This document shows, in pieces, positions 9,738 to 17,766 of a DNA stretch of 64,000 nt. Positions within the stretch are counted from its first letter, which is position 1, and every line of letters begins with the position of its first letter. The notes under the pieces are model-generated. The model was not told the DNA's origin. It made no database searches and saw only the letters and a list, made by a program, of their open reading frames with translations. This DNA comes from Enterobacter genomosp. O (GTDB lineage Bacteria; Pseudomonadota; Gammaproteobacteria; Enterobacterales; Enterobacteriaceae). The translations under genes and the position numbers were made by a program. The DNA is taken from contig NZ_LECZ01000023.1 in assembly GCF_001022965.1 (NCBI RefSeq), forward strand, positions 248,001 to 312,000, written 5' to 3'.

Positions 9738-10149
9738 GTCTTGTCCTGAAAAGAAGATGGAGAGTTGCCGCCTGGCCCATAACGATTACTTTTAGCACAA
9801 AGTGCAGTGCCTCTTGCTGTGGGTCAGATCAAGGTTTATGCAAACAGTTGCAGCCCCGTGTCGTGAAAGGAGGTGGGATTAATTTATTAATGTGGTGAAT
9901 TGTTAATGCGGAAATATAGAATATTTGTATTTAGTTATTCTAATTTTATATTGTTATTATTTTAACGGCATCGGAATTAAATTTATTTGCGCTTTATGAG
10001 ATATTACCGCTGTTTTAGGCATTTCTTAAATTAAAAACATTTCTCATCTTCTGCTTGTATTAATCAGTTTTACACTCAGGGACGAAAACACTTATACATT
10101 GATGCGTTTTAACGTTACTCATCATATGAAAAATGGACACGGAGGGTCT
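9738..10149. promoter_or_regulatory. AT-rich divergent control region between yjjP and yjjQ
   Basis: 412 bp with no credible gene. From about 9880 to 10090 it is strongly AT-rich (runs such as TTATATTGTTATTATTTTAA), unlike the GC-rich genes on either side. In E. coli the yjjQ-bglJ operon is silenced by H-NS and activated by LeuO, and this composition fits that. The yjjP promoter should lie at the left end. No specific LeuO site was assigned. Confidence 0.55.
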
Positions 10150-10887
10150 ATGTTGTCATTGCATGGTAAGCATGGCGTTGTCATTAGCCGGATACCCGTA
10201 ATGCAAAACGGGTTGGGGGGCGTTATAGCACGCCATTTCCCCGATGTTGAATTGACCTATTGCCGCTCATTGCAGGAGTTAACCCTGCTTCAGTTACGCC
10301 GCGCAGACGTCATTATTGCTGATATTTCAGGCGAATACCGAAATCCTCGGGGCACGCTTGAAGAGTATTACGCTTTACTGAATCAATACCGGGAAATTCA
10401 CTGGATCTTCTTAGTCTCGCGTCCGCTTTACCCTATTGCGGTTGAGCTGCTTATGCGGCCGGAAAGCACGTTGCTTTCAGATATGGAGCCGATTGAAGGC
10501 GTGGTCAAGGCTATCCGGGCTGGGCGCGAGCGGGCAGAGCGGATAAGCCAGACGCTGTTAACCCCGGAACCTCAGAGCGTGGAAGATGAAGATGAACCTT
10601 TTATCGCGCTCACACACTCCGAACGCAAGGTATTACGCCTGTTAGGTAAGGGATGGGGGATTAACCAAATCGCCACATTGCTCAAGAAGAGCAATAAAAC
10701 GATAAGTGCGCAGAAAAACAGTGCGATGCGACGGCTGTCGTTACGGAGTAACGCCGATATGTACGCCTGGATCAACAGTACACAGGGAATGAGAGAGCTG
10801 AGCTTAATGTCAGCCTATGGAGAGTTCGAGGAATGGAAAAAACCGATTCAACAAGGCATATCGCCATCGTCGAAAATTGCACGATGA
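10150..10887 (+). CDS. yjjQ: YjjQ, LuxR-type transcriptional regulator
   Basis: 245 residues from the ATG at 10150, which follows the strong site GGAGGG and matches the E. coli N-terminus better than an upstream ATG at 10099. The N-terminal ~150 residues are a receiver-like domain ([31 protein letters not shown]) without a standard phospho-acceptor pocket. The C-terminal LuxR helix-turn-helix reads [19 protein letters not shown] and [12 protein letters not shown], nearly identical to E. coli. E. coli YjjQ represses motility and other genes. It overlaps bglJ by 55 bp, so the two form one operon. Confidence 0.94.
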   Translation: MLSLHGKHGVVISRIPVMQNGLGGVIARHFPDVELTYCRSLQELTLLQLRRADVIIADISGEYRNPRGTLEEYYALLNQYREIHWIFLVSRPLYPIAVELLMRPESTLLSDMEPIEGVVKAIRAGRERAERISQTLLTPEPQSVEDEDEPFIALTHSERKVLRLLGKGWGINQIATLLKKSNKTISAQKNSAMRRLSLRSNADMYAWINSTQGMRELSLMSAYGEFEEWKKPIQQGISPSSKIAR

Positions 10888-11519
10888 GTGCTGTTGGGTT
10901 ACAGCATCTTTTTGCGATGTCCGCCCTGAGCCAGTATCAACTGCATCTGTTTAGTGAATTTGACAGCTTTAAGCGTGCACTGCATCACGTTAATTTTTTC
11001 TCGCTGATCTATTCGCTTGCCGATGCCCGAGAGGAGCGTCGTAACTGCCTGGCGCACCTGCGTGACCTTGCGTTTACGCATGGTCATATCCAGCGCATCA
11101 TACTCGTTTCTGACGAGACAGAAGCACGGCTCATTAGCCATCTTTCGCCGTCACGCCTGCACGGTGTGGTCAGTAAATCGGTGACGCTTGAGCATTTGCA
11201 GAAGGAACTTCTTGAGCTACTGAGCGAAACGCTGCGCATCAATGACAATATGCTGAACCACTGGTACTGCAACCGAAACAGGATGTTAAGTCCAACGGAA
11301 CGGGCTATTCTGCGTTATATGTCCTGCGGATATTCCATTCCTGAAATCGCGGCACAGCTTGAACGTAATATTAAGACCATCCGGGCACATAAGTTTAATG
11401 CGATGGTGAAGCTGGGAGTGAATTCTGACGTAGGGTTGCTTGATGCGGCGGATATTCTTACGCATCTTCCGGCAAGAGATCCGCAAAGTCTGGCACTCAG
11501 CAAGCCCACATTTTTATAA
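10833..11519 (+). CDS. bglJ: BglJ, LuxR-type regulator and RcsB partner
   Basis: 228 residues (225 in E. coli). The N-terminal receiver-like domain is degenerate; the C-terminal helix-turn-helix is well conserved ([20 protein letters not shown] and [18 protein letters not shown]). In E. coli BglJ forms a heterodimer with RcsB and activates the silent bgl operon, leuO and other loci. The gene begins inside the end of yjjQ with a 55-bp overlap. No ribosome site is strong, consistent with coupling to yjjQ translation. Confidence 0.94.
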   Translation: MEKTDSTRHIAIVENCTMSAVGLQHLFAMSALSQYQLHLFSEFDSFKRALHHVNFFSLIYSLADAREERRNCLAHLRDLAFTHGHIQRIILVSDETEARLISHLSPSRLHGVVSKSVTLEHLQKELLELLSETLRINDNMLNHWYCNRNRMLSPTERAILRYMSCGYSIPEIAAQLERNIKTIRAHKFNAMVKLGVNSDVGLLDAADILTHLPARDPQSLALSKPTFL

Positions 11520-11557
11520 CCTGCCTTTTACGCGCCAGATGCACTCTGGCGCTTCAA

Positions 11558-12016
11558 TCAGATACAGACATCCACCCATTTTGCGGAAGTCAGCTCTGCC
11601 ATTCTGTCAGGTGAAATACGCACGGCACTGTGAATTGCGCCTGCGGCTGGCAGCACTTCAGCGTACTGCTTTAAAGAGATATCGCAGTAAACCGCGAGCG
11701 GGTTTTCCAGTCCGAACGGGCACACACCGCCAACGGGATGGCCGGTGATAGTCACCACTTCATCACTGCTGAGCATGCGCGCTTTCGCACCAAAGGTGTC
11801 TTTCAGCTTTTTGTTATCCAGACGCGCATCGCCTTTCGCCACCACCAGAATCACCTCATTTTTAACCTTCAGCGACAAGGTCTTGGCTATTTGTCCCGGC
11901 TCAACGCGATGGGCGGCAGCAGCCAACGCAACGGTAGCGGTACTCTGGCTAAGCTCGATAACGTCTATATCCGGCGCGTTGTCGGCAAAAAACTGCTGTA
12001 CGGACTGCAAACTCAT
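11558..12016 (-). CDS. YbaK/ProX-family aminoacyl-tRNA deacylase-like protein
   Basis: 152 residues covering one YbaK/EbsC (INS-superfamily) domain. Family members hydrolyse mischarged tRNA, for example Cys-tRNA-Pro or Ala-tRNA-Pro, in trans. Visible family features are the lysine segment GQIAKTLSLKV (Lys45), the strand VILVVAKGDARLDNKKLK, and the glycine loop TGHPVGGVCPFGL near residues 91-103. It is closer to the free-standing ProX-like group than to YbaK proper, so the tRNA substrate is uncertain. Preceded by TCCTCC on the minus strand (GGAGGA). It and the next gene are absent between bglJ and fhuF in E. coli. Confidence 0.85.
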   Translation of the reverse strand: MSLQSVQQFFADNAPDIDVIELSQSTATVALAAAAHRVEPGQIAKTLSLKVKNEVILVVAKGDARLDNKKLKDTFGAKARMLSSDEVVTITGHPVGGVCPFGLENPLAVYCDISLKQYAEVLPAAGAIHSAVRISPDRMAELTSAKWVDVCI

Positions 12017-12134
12017 TGTTTCCTCCTGACAAATATCCTGCGTAATCTGTCATAAGAATTTATGCTCTGTAAATATCTCTTCGGTAACAAATATCCCGAA
12101 CGGCTAATTTCTGGATCCTCTTCACAATCACAGA

Positions 12135-12181
12135 AACCGGTTACAGTAACCGGTTGCAGAGCGTGGTGCGTAGATTAATAC
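12135..12181 (+). promoter_or_regulatory. Promoter with overlapping perfect palindrome upstream of PTS EIIC
   Basis: Arms AACCGGTTAC (12135-12144) and GTAACCGGTT (12146-12155) flank a single A. The last two bases belong to a -35 box TTGCAG at 12154-12159, followed after 16 bp by TAATAC at 12176-12181. AACCGGTT is the core of several LacI/GalR-family operators (AscG, GntR type), so a regulator of that family encoded elsewhere is likely. Confidence 0.65.
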
Positions 12182-12223
12182 TGAGTACGTAACGTCCCCT
12201 GTATCCAATAATAAGAGCCAATT

Positions 12224-12331
12224 ATGAAACCATTTCGTCTGAGCAGTACCGCGGGTACACAAGCCAGCAAGGTTGTGAAGCTGATTTATGGAACAACGTG
12301 CGGCGCAAATGTGCCTGTAACAAACGTCTGA
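12224..12331 (+). CDS. Possible 35-codon upstream ORF before PTS EIIC
   Basis: ATG at 12224 to TGA at 12331, 35 residues beginning MKPFRLSSTAG, with AAGAG 8-10 bp upstream and only 13 bp between its stop and the EIIC start. No similarity recognised and no membrane segment. It may be a translated leader, a remnant of a lost EIIB or other gene, or chance. Confidence 0.25.
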   Translation: MKPFRLSSTAGTQASKVVKLIYGTTCGANVPVTNV

Positions 12332-12344
12332 CAGGAGATCTGCC

Positions 12345-13691
12345 ATGTCTGCCAACCATGTTGCGTTTAACCTGATATTCCGTTTTGTTGAAAACTACGT
12401 CAGCCCGATTGCCGGGCGGATCTCTTCCCAGCGTCACGTCATGGCCATCCGCGATGGATTCATCTCCGCGATGCCGTTTATGATCGTGGGCTCATTTTTG
12501 TTGGTGTTCGCTTACCCTCCGTTTTCGCCTGATACCACCTGGGGTTTCGCGCGCGCCTGGCTGGATATGGCGAAACAGTTTGAAGGCCAGATCCTTACGC
12601 CGTTTGATATGACGATGGGCATTATGTCCATTTATATTTGTGCGGCTATTGCGTATAACCTGGGCAAACACTACGTCAAATCGCATCAGCTGGACCCGTT
12701 TATGTGCGCCATGCTGTCGCTGATGGCGTTTCTGCTTGTTGCGGCTCCGAAAACCAAAGGCACGCTTCCCGTCGACAGCCTGGGTGGGACGGGTATTTTT
12801 ACTGCGATTCTGGTGGCAATTTACTGCGTTGAGATGATGCGTTTCCTTAAATCGCATAACATCGGTATTCGCCTGCCGGACCAGGTCCCGCCGATGATCA
12901 AAAACTCCTTTGATCTGCTGATCCCGGTGCTGGTGGTGGTATTGACGCTCTATCCGCTGAGCCTGATTATTCAGTCGCAGTTTGGCATGCTGATCCCACA
13001 GGCGATTATGTCGGTCTTTAAACCCCTGGTTTCTGCGGCGGATTCGCTGCCTGCGATTCTGCTGGCGGTGTTGATTGGTCATCTGCTGTGGTTCGCCGGG
13101 ATCCACGGGGCGGCCATCGTCTCCGGGATGCTGCAGATGTTCTGGCTGACAAACCTGGGCGCTAACCAGACCGCGCTGGCCGCCAGCCAGCCTCTGCCGC
13201 ATATCTTTATGGAAGCGTTCTGGACGTTCTTTATCGTGATTGGCGGGTCGGGCGCCACGATGGGGCTGGTGATATGCTATCTGCGTAGCCGTTCAGCGCA
13301 TTTACGCTCTATTGGGCGTTTGAGCGTAGTGCCCAGCTTCTTTAACATCAACGAACCTGTCATTTTCGGTACGCCGATTGTAATGAACCCGGTGTTCTTT
13401 ATTCCCTTCCTGCTGGCTCCGATGGTTAACGCCGTGCTGGCCTGGGCGGCGATGACATTTGATCTGATTGGCCGTGTCATCTCCGTGGTTCCCTGGACGG
13501 CACCGGCTCCGATAGGTGCCGCGTGGGCCCTGGGCTGGGATTTCCGTGCGGCCATCCTGGTTGTGGTGCTGGCCTGCGTATCGGCAATCATCTACTACCC
13601 ATTCTTCAAAGTGTACGAGAAGCAGCTGCTGGAGCAGGAAGCGGAGGAAGCGCAGCGTAACGCGGAAGAGGAAAATCAACAGGTGGCCTAG
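12345..13691 (+). CDS. PTS EIIC permease, lactose/cellobiose type (orphan)
   Basis: 448 residues, the usual size of a CelB/ChbC-type EIIC. About ten hydrophobic segments run from the FISAMPFMIVGSFLLVF helix to the last near residue 420, and a charged coiled tail (EQEAEEAQRNAEEE) ends the protein. The sugar-binding motif region is visible as FFNINEPVIFGTPIVMNP (about residues 330-347) and the WFAGIHGAAI loop. EIIC needs EIIA and EIIB partners, and none is encoded next to it, so it must borrow them or act with genes elsewhere. AGGAGA precedes the ATG. Substrate is probably a beta-glucoside or chito-oligosaccharide, which is inference. Confidence 0.92.
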   Translation: MSANHVAFNLIFRFVENYVSPIAGRISSQRHVMAIRDGFISAMPFMIVGSFLLVFAYPPFSPDTTWGFARAWLDMAKQFEGQILTPFDMTMGIMSIYICAAIAYNLGKHYVKSHQLDPFMCAMLSLMAFLLVAAPKTKGTLPVDSLGGTGIFTAILVAIYCVEMMRFLKSHNIGIRLPDQVPPMIKNSFDLLIPVLVVVLTLYPLSLIIQSQFGMLIPQAIMSVFKPLVSAADSLPAILLAVLIGHLLWFAGIHGAAIVSGMLQMFWLTNLGANQTALAASQPLPHIFMEAFWTFFIVIGGSGATMGLVICYLRSRSAHLRSIGRLSVVPSFFNINEPVIFGTPIVMNPVFFIPFLLAPMVNAVLAWAAMTFDLIGRVISVVPWTAPAPIGAAWALGWDFRAAILVVVLACVSAIIYYPFFKVYEKQLLEQEAEEAQRNAEEENQQVA

Positions 13692-13700
13692 GTAAAAGCA

Positions 13701-13726
13701 AAACGGCAACATGAGTTGCCGTTTTT
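13701..13726 (+). terminator. Rho-independent terminator after PTS EIIC
   Basis: ACGGCAAC, a 4-base loop (ATGA), GTTGCCGT then TTTT, 10 bp after the EIIC stop. Classic stem and T-run. Confidence 0.9.
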
Positions 13727-13736
13727 AGTGTTTGTT

Positions 13737-13770
13737 CCCTCTCCCTGTGGGAGAGGGTCAGGGTGAGGGC
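13737..13770. repeat. CCCTCTCCC-type dispersed palindromic repeat, copy 1
   Basis: CCCTCTCCC and GGGAGAGGG arms around TGT, followed by TCAGGGTGAGGGC. The same unit recurs at 31093, 36664, 38728, 38799 and 39181, always between genes. Repeat class not identified with certainty. Confidence 0.75.
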
Positions 13771-13786
13771 ATCAGGCCGGTCCTGA

Positions 13787-14575
13787 CTACTTCAGCGTGC
13801 AGTCCCCGCACTGCTTAACGTCCGGCAGACGATAGCGCTGACAGCAGGTGCGACGTACCAGAAGCCCATCACGGAGTACGACGGTACGGAATAGCGGGTT
13901 GTCACGGCCATCGGAAAGCTGTTTTGCAAAGAAACAGGACTGACGCAGGGCGTCAACGTTCTCATCACCGAGAAGTGGCTTCATTTCCGTTAAATACCAG
14001 TGGATTAAATAGCCAGTATTGCTCCAGATAAGCTTCCCGTTAATCTCTCCCGTCGCTTCAAGCGCGTCCACGACCGGGATCAGGGCCTGAGTGATAAGCT
14101 GCTCCATTCGTTCCTGAGCGGTAAGTTGCTCTGCGTTCTGGTCTTCTTGGAGATCGATCCAGAAACAGGCTGCACGCCCGGTTTCGTGAAACTCGACGTG
14201 GAAATTATCCGGCGAAAGTTCCAGCATGCTTTTTTGCGTTAACAGCGCCAGCATCAGGGGAGGCACCATCAGCCCGATATACCACTGCGCCCAGAGGGAG
14301 AGCAGGGGTTTATTTTCCCGCGTAAGGTCGGGCTGATTGCGATAGATATGGTCGGAATAGGTGGCCAGCAGCGATTGCAGTTTTGACGGTTGACGCCACT
14401 CTGAGAGCGTCATGGCATGGTGCGGGTGCGCTTCATCAAGCCGGATAAAGTCCAGCAGGTGGGCGCGCGTTTCCGCAATCTTGTCCCGTATGGCATCCGC
14501 AAGCGAAACATTCCCGCTGGTGAGGGGCGCTCGCCAGAGGAGGGGTTCGACAATGTGTGCGGTATGCGTGGCCAT
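13787..14575 (-). CDS. fhuF: FhuF, siderophore-iron reductase
   Basis: 262 residues, as in E. coli. FhuF is a cytoplasmic or membrane-associated [2Fe-2S] protein that reduces Fe(III) in hydroxamate siderophores taken up by Fhu systems. The unusual cluster motif is at the C-terminus: Cys244-Cys245, then Cys256 and Cys259 (RTCCQRY, QCGDC), i.e. CC-x10-C-x2-C. The body contains the family segments WAQWYIGLMVPPLML and HVEFHETGRAACFW. A Fur-like site lies just upstream, so iron limitation should induce it. Confidence 0.96.
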   Translation of the reverse strand: MATHTAHIVEPLLWRAPLTSGNVSLADAIRDKIAETRAHLLDFIRLDEAHPHHAMTLSEWRQPSKLQSLLATYSDHIYRNQPDLTRENKPLLSLWAQWYIGLMVPPLMLALLTQKSMLELSPDNFHVEFHETGRAACFWIDLQEDQNAEQLTAQERMEQLITQALIPVVDALEATGEINGKLIWSNTGYLIHWYLTEMKPLLGDENVDALRQSCFFAKQLSDGRDNPLFRTVVLRDGLLVRRTCCQRYRLPDVKQCGDCTLK

Positions 14576-14592
14576 AGTATAGATAGAAATCT

Positions 14593-14613
14593 AAATGATA
14601 ATGATTGCCAATC
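14593..14613 (-). promoter_or_regulatory. Fur box upstream of fhuF
   Basis: The plus strand reads AAATGATAATGATTGCC, covering the first half of the Fur consensus (GATAATGAT) perfectly with a weaker second half, 18-38 bp before the fhuF start. Known fhuF regulation by Fur supports it. Confidence 0.75.
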
Positions 14614-14670
14614 CTAACTATTGCTCAAACCAATGGCAAGACTTTTGTCCTGGCGACAGCGCCGTGATGT

Positions 14671-15735
14671 TTATGCCGTCTGCAGCTCTTCGCTCAACAG
14701 AATGTTATTACGCCCCATATGCTTTGCTTCGTAGAGGGCTTTGTCCGCTTTTTCCAGCGCGCCTTCTGCGTCTTCATCCTCGAAAATGGCAATACCTATG
14801 CTGATGGTGACATTTGTCGCGACGCTTTCGTTAAACAGATGCGGGATTTTTAAATCGTAGACTTTCTGACGGATCCGCTCTGCCGTCTGGCGGGCATGCT
14901 CAAGTGAAATATTTGTCAGCAGCACCATAAACTCTTCCCCGCCAAAGCGCGCCACGATATCGCGAGAACGCACGGCGTCGCGGATTGCCGCAGAGACGCG
15001 TTTCAATGCCTGGTCGCCCATCATATGACCGTAATGGTCGTTATAGGCTTTGAAGTGGTCGATATCCATCAGCAGGACAAAGTGCTCGCCATTTTCTACC
15101 GTCGGCAGGTTCTCCAGACGGCTTTGCAGACCGCGGCGATTATAGAGCCCGGTTAGGGGGTCCATCATGCTGAGATCGGTAAGGGTTTCTCGTTCTTCCA
15201 GCAAGCGTGAGAGCAGCTCCTGAGCAAAACGATCGTTACGCCTTTGCAAAATGTTATGAATAGCGATTGCCACCACAGGAAGTGCGAAAGAATAGGACAT
15301 TCTCAGCCATATATCGTGTTCGCTTAGCCACAGACAGACAATAAAAGCGGGCAATGAGTGCAGGATAAAAGCTTTGATATTACTGGCGAATGCCAGCGTT
15401 CCAATAAAAAGCACCGTTAATAGGGCAATTAACAAATACGTACCATGGTCGTGGGTAATTAAGGCGAACTTCGATTCAATTTGCCAGGCCCACAAAATAC
15501 CGAAGATCCCTGAAACAACAGGAATATTTATCTTCCGCGCTCTCTTTCTCCAGTGCCAGACGAACAGGCCGGTGCTGATGGCGAAAATAGCAATCAGCGG
15601 AGCTGATAACAGGCGTACAGAATTGAGCGGATTTGTTACCGAGAACACTGCCGAGGTTGCGTTCAGAAATAAAAATAAACGTAACGATAATTGATATTTG
15701 CTGTGGACCAAAGACCGCCAGGATTGTGATGTCAT
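14671..15735 (-). CDS. Membrane-bound diguanylate cyclase (GGDEF domain)
   Basis: 354 residues. The first ~165 contain about six hydrophobic helices (LSLRLFLFLNATSAVF, LLSAPLIAIFAISTGLFVW, TYLLIALLTVLFIGTLAF and others), followed by a short coiled linker (LLSRLLEERETLTDL) and a GGDEF domain with MDPLTGLYNRRGL at its start. The active-site motif is GGEEF at residues 265-269, and the inhibitory I-site RSRD at 256-259 is intact, so product inhibition is expected. It makes c-di-GMP from GTP. The sensory membrane part is not a type I can name; the signal is unknown. Not at this place in E. coli. Confidence 0.93.
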   Translation of the reverse strand: MTSQSWRSLVHSKYQLSLRLFLFLNATSAVFSVTNPLNSVRLLSAPLIAIFAISTGLFVWHWRKRARKINIPVVSGIFGILWAWQIESKFALITHDHGTYLLIALLTVLFIGTLAFASNIKAFILHSLPAFIVCLWLSEHDIWLRMSYSFALPVVAIAIHNILQRRNDRFAQELLSRLLEERETLTDLSMMDPLTGLYNRRGLQSRLENLPTVENGEHFVLLMDIDHFKAYNDHYGHMMGDQALKRVSAAIRDAVRSRDIVARFGGEEFMVLLTNISLEHARQTAERIRQKVYDLKIPHLFNESVATNVTISIGIAIFEDEDAEGALEKADKALYEAKHMGRNNILLSEELQTA

Positions 15736-15989
15736 AGTCGTGCGTTTTTATTAAAATTTAATTAAAACAAATAAGTAGGTGTTGTTTCGCAATAAAATAT
15801 GCAAAAAACTCAAAGAGTAATTATCAGAAAATCTTTAGACGCAGTTAACAGGTGGGCAATTTATCACCTTAGGCAATTCCTGTCATTACGGGAAAGGTAA
15901 AGGTCGACGGTTTTTGATTCATTCAGCTGACAAATGATAATGCCTGTCATATGATATTGGTTATCATTATCGTTGTGAGAGGGCGGATC
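15736..15989. other. Intergenic region between the diguanylate cyclase and the DUF1435 gene
   Basis: 254 bp with the divergent promoters of both genes. The left half is AT-rich (start of the cyclase gene), and the right end carries the Fur box listed separately. Nothing else is recognised. Confidence 0.45.
15953..15971 (+). promoter_or_regulatory. Fur box upstream of the DUF1435 gene
   Basis: GATATTGGTTATCATTATC matches the 19-bp Fur consensus at 16 of 19 positions, 19 bp before the start codon. A second partial site (ATGATAATG) begins at 15934. Confidence 0.8.
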
Positions 15990-16220
15990 ATGTTGAACAG
16001 GACGCTGGGAAGTGGTTGGGGGGTATTGCTACCGGGAGCCATTCTTGGTGGCTTGATGTTTGCCGATCTCTCCCTTGAAATCTGGAAAGCCATCATTGTC
16101 TCAGGGCTGCTAGTCACCGCAGGCATGATCTGGCATAAGCAACTGCGCCACTTTGTTTTATTGCCGTCGTGTGTCGCACTGGTCAGTGGAATTCTGGTGA
16201 TACTGATGAGTTTGAAATAA
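15990..16220 (+). CDS. yjjZ: YjjZ-like DUF1435 small membrane protein
   Basis: 76 residues from the ATG at 15990, preceded by GAGAGGG; an in-frame start at 15951 would read through the Fur box and is rejected. Three hydrophobic segments (VLLPGAILGGLMF, AIIVSGLLVTAGMIW, LLPSCVALVSGILVIL) with short basic loops (HKQLRH) make it a small inner-membrane protein. Same place as E. coli yjjZ, before the leucine tRNA genes. Function unknown; the strong Fur box suggests induction by iron limitation, alongside fhuF. Confidence 0.8.
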   Translation: MLNRTLGSGWGVLLPGAILGGLMFADLSLEIWKAIIVSGLLVTAGMIWHKQLRHFVLLPSCVALVSGILVILMSLK

Positions 16221-16258
16221 CAGGGAAAGAAGATACATCAAAGGGGATGTAAGATAAT

Positions 16259-16344
16259 TGGTGCGAGGGGGGGGACTCGAACCCCCACATCCTAAGGACA
16301 CTAACACCTGAAGCTAGCGCGTCTACCAATTCCGCCACCTTCGC
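16259..16344 (-). tRNA. tRNA-Leu (anticodon CAG), distal copy, 86 nt
   Basis: Acceptor stem GCGAAGG pairs with CCTCGC, encoded CCA is present, anticodon CAG lies at 16308-16310, and TTCGAGTC is the T-loop. It corresponds to the E. coli leuQPV cluster before rsmC. The variable arm has a 3-base loop (TCC-TTA-GGA), one base shorter than the neighbouring copy. Confidence 0.97.
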
Positions 16345-16376
16345 ACAGTCATCTTACTGGTTTGATATTGCCTCGT

Positions 16377-16463
16377 TGGTGCGAGGGGGGGGACTCGAAC
16401 CCCCACATCCGTAAGGACACTAACACCTGAAGCTAGCGCGTCTACCAATTCCGCCACCTTCGC
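16377..16463 (-). tRNA. tRNA-Leu (anticodon CAG), promoter-proximal copy, 87 nt
   Basis: Same sequence as the distal copy apart from one extra base in the variable arm (TCC-TTAC-GGA). Encoded CCA end, anticodon at 16427-16429. The two genes are 32 bp apart and probably share one precursor. E. coli has three copies here; only two are seen. Confidence 0.97.
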
Positions 16464-16504
16464 ATACCATCGATACTGTAAAAGTATCGTAACCACGGAG
16501 GCGC

Positions 16505-16532
16505 ATTCTAGATGTTTTCAGCTTTACGTCAA
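16505..16532 (-). promoter_or_regulatory. Promoter of the tRNA-Leu pair
   Basis: On the minus strand TTGACG (16532-16527), 16-bp spacer, TAGAAT (16510-16505), then a GC-rich discriminator (GCGCC). A GC-rich discriminator is the hallmark of stringently controlled stable-RNA promoters. Confidence 0.85.
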
Positions 16533-16586
16533 CAGAAAAGTGCGCACGTTTTATTGATTGCTGCAAAAATGGTCGGAGCAGAGACG

Positions 16587-16627
16587 CCTGTTTGCCGAAT
16601 GGCGCTTGCGCGTATCCGGCAAACAGG
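16587..16627. terminator. Large hairpin downstream of rsmC
   Basis: 11-bp perfect arms (CCTGTTTGCCG and CGGCAAACAGG) with a 19-base spacer that itself contains a short GCGC dyad, 8 bp after the rsmC stop. No long T-run; a REP-like or processed 3' end is possible. Confidence 0.5.
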
Positions 16628-16635
16628 AATGGCGA

Positions 16636-17664
16636 TTACTTTTTGGCCTGACGCGTCATCACGGTGCGGTAGACCTTAAAGCGGCCGGTCTGGGCGATCA
16701 CTTCGTGGAAGCCGAAGGTTTCATCCAGCACTTTCGGGTACGCCAGGAAGGCGTTAGCGACGATACGCAGCTCACCGCCGCTGTTAAGGTGGCGGACTGC
16801 GCCACGGATCAGCGCTTGCGCGGCTTCCAGGCTGGTCTCCATGCCGTCGTGGAACGGCGGGTTAGAGATGATCATGTCGAAACGACCAGTGACATCAGAG
16901 AAGACGTTGCTGGCAATGACTTCGCCTTCAATGCCGTTTGCTGCAAGCGTTGCACGGCTGGCTTCAACCGCTGGCGCGCTGACGTCACATAGAGTTAAAC
17001 GGACTTTAGGTGAATGGCTGGCGAGCACGGTTGCCAGCACGCCCGCGCCGCAGCCTACGTCCAGCACTTTGCCTTTGGTGTGCGGCGTCAGGGTGGAGAG
17101 CAGCAGCTTGCTGCCCGTATCCAGCGCGTCACGGCTGAACACGCCCGGCAGGGTTTTAATGGTCAGGCCGTCAAGCGTGTATTCATCCCAGAAAGTACTG
17201 GCATCAAAGGTTGTCTGTTTTTCCAGACGACCATGGTACAGACCACAGCGGCGGGCGCTGTCGACTTTGTTTAGCGGAGCGTAAGCTTCCAGCATCTGTT
17301 CAGCGCTGCGCACGCCGCTGCGGTTCTCGCCTACCACGAAAATATCGCAGCCGACCGGCAGCAGGGAGAGCAGGTTCATCAGCTGGAACTGCGCTTCCGG
17401 TTTGTTCTTCGGCCAGTAGTAGATCAGCGTATCGCAGTCGGCGATATCGCTCTGCTCTGCCACCAGGCTAAAGCGCGCGCGCTCGCCCATCTGGCGGCTC
17501 AGCACCTGCCAGTGGTGGTAGTATTGGGTGTGGGCACGGCTTTCAGCACAGTCGAAACGCGCAGGCAGGTCATCCTGCATATCTCCGGCAAACAGAATAC
17601 GGCTTTCTTCGAAATCATCACTGTGACGCAGCAAGACTTCACTTGCCGGGGTAAATGCAGACAT
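16636..17664 (-). CDS. rsmC: RsmC, 16S rRNA m2G1207 methyltransferase
   Basis: 342 residues, as in E. coli. RsmC methylates N2 of G1207 in 16S rRNA within the 30S subunit using SAM. It is a tandem of two methyltransferase-like domains. The N-terminal one is degenerate and binds substrate; the C-terminal one carries [16 protein letters not shown] for SAM and the catalytic [10 protein letters not shown] (NPPF). Divergent from holD with 102 bp between starts. Confidence 0.96.
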   Translation of the reverse strand: MSAFTPASEVLLRHSDDFEESRILFAGDMQDDLPARFDCAESRAHTQYYHHWQVLSRQMGERARFSLVAEQSDIADCDTLIYYWPKNKPEAQFQLMNLLSLLPVGCDIFVVGENRSGVRSAEQMLEAYAPLNKVDSARRCGLYHGRLEKQTTFDASTFWDEYTLDGLTIKTLPGVFSRDALDTGSKLLLSTLTPHTKGKVLDVGCGAGVLATVLASHSPKVRLTLCDVSAPAVEASRATLAANGIEGEVIASNVFSDVTGRFDMIISNPPFHDGMETSLEAAQALIRGAVRHLNSGGELRIVANAFLAYPKVLDETFGFHEVIAQTGRFKVYRTVMTRQAKK

Positions 17665-17766
17665 GAATTGTTCCTCAATAAACTCAGGCGGGGATTATAG
17701 TAGGTAGATGGCGCAGTTTCGACACATTTGCTATATTTGCGCGCCTGAGAGACAGGAGTTTTCCCT

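Larger units (their letters stand above)
12017..12344. other. Divergent control region of the YbaK-like gene and the PTS EIIC gene
   Basis: 328 bp. The left part should hold the YbaK-like promoter. The centre has the perfect palindrome and promoter described separately, and the right part has a 35-codon open frame immediately before the EIIC gene. No regulator gene is encoded here. Confidence 0.6.
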
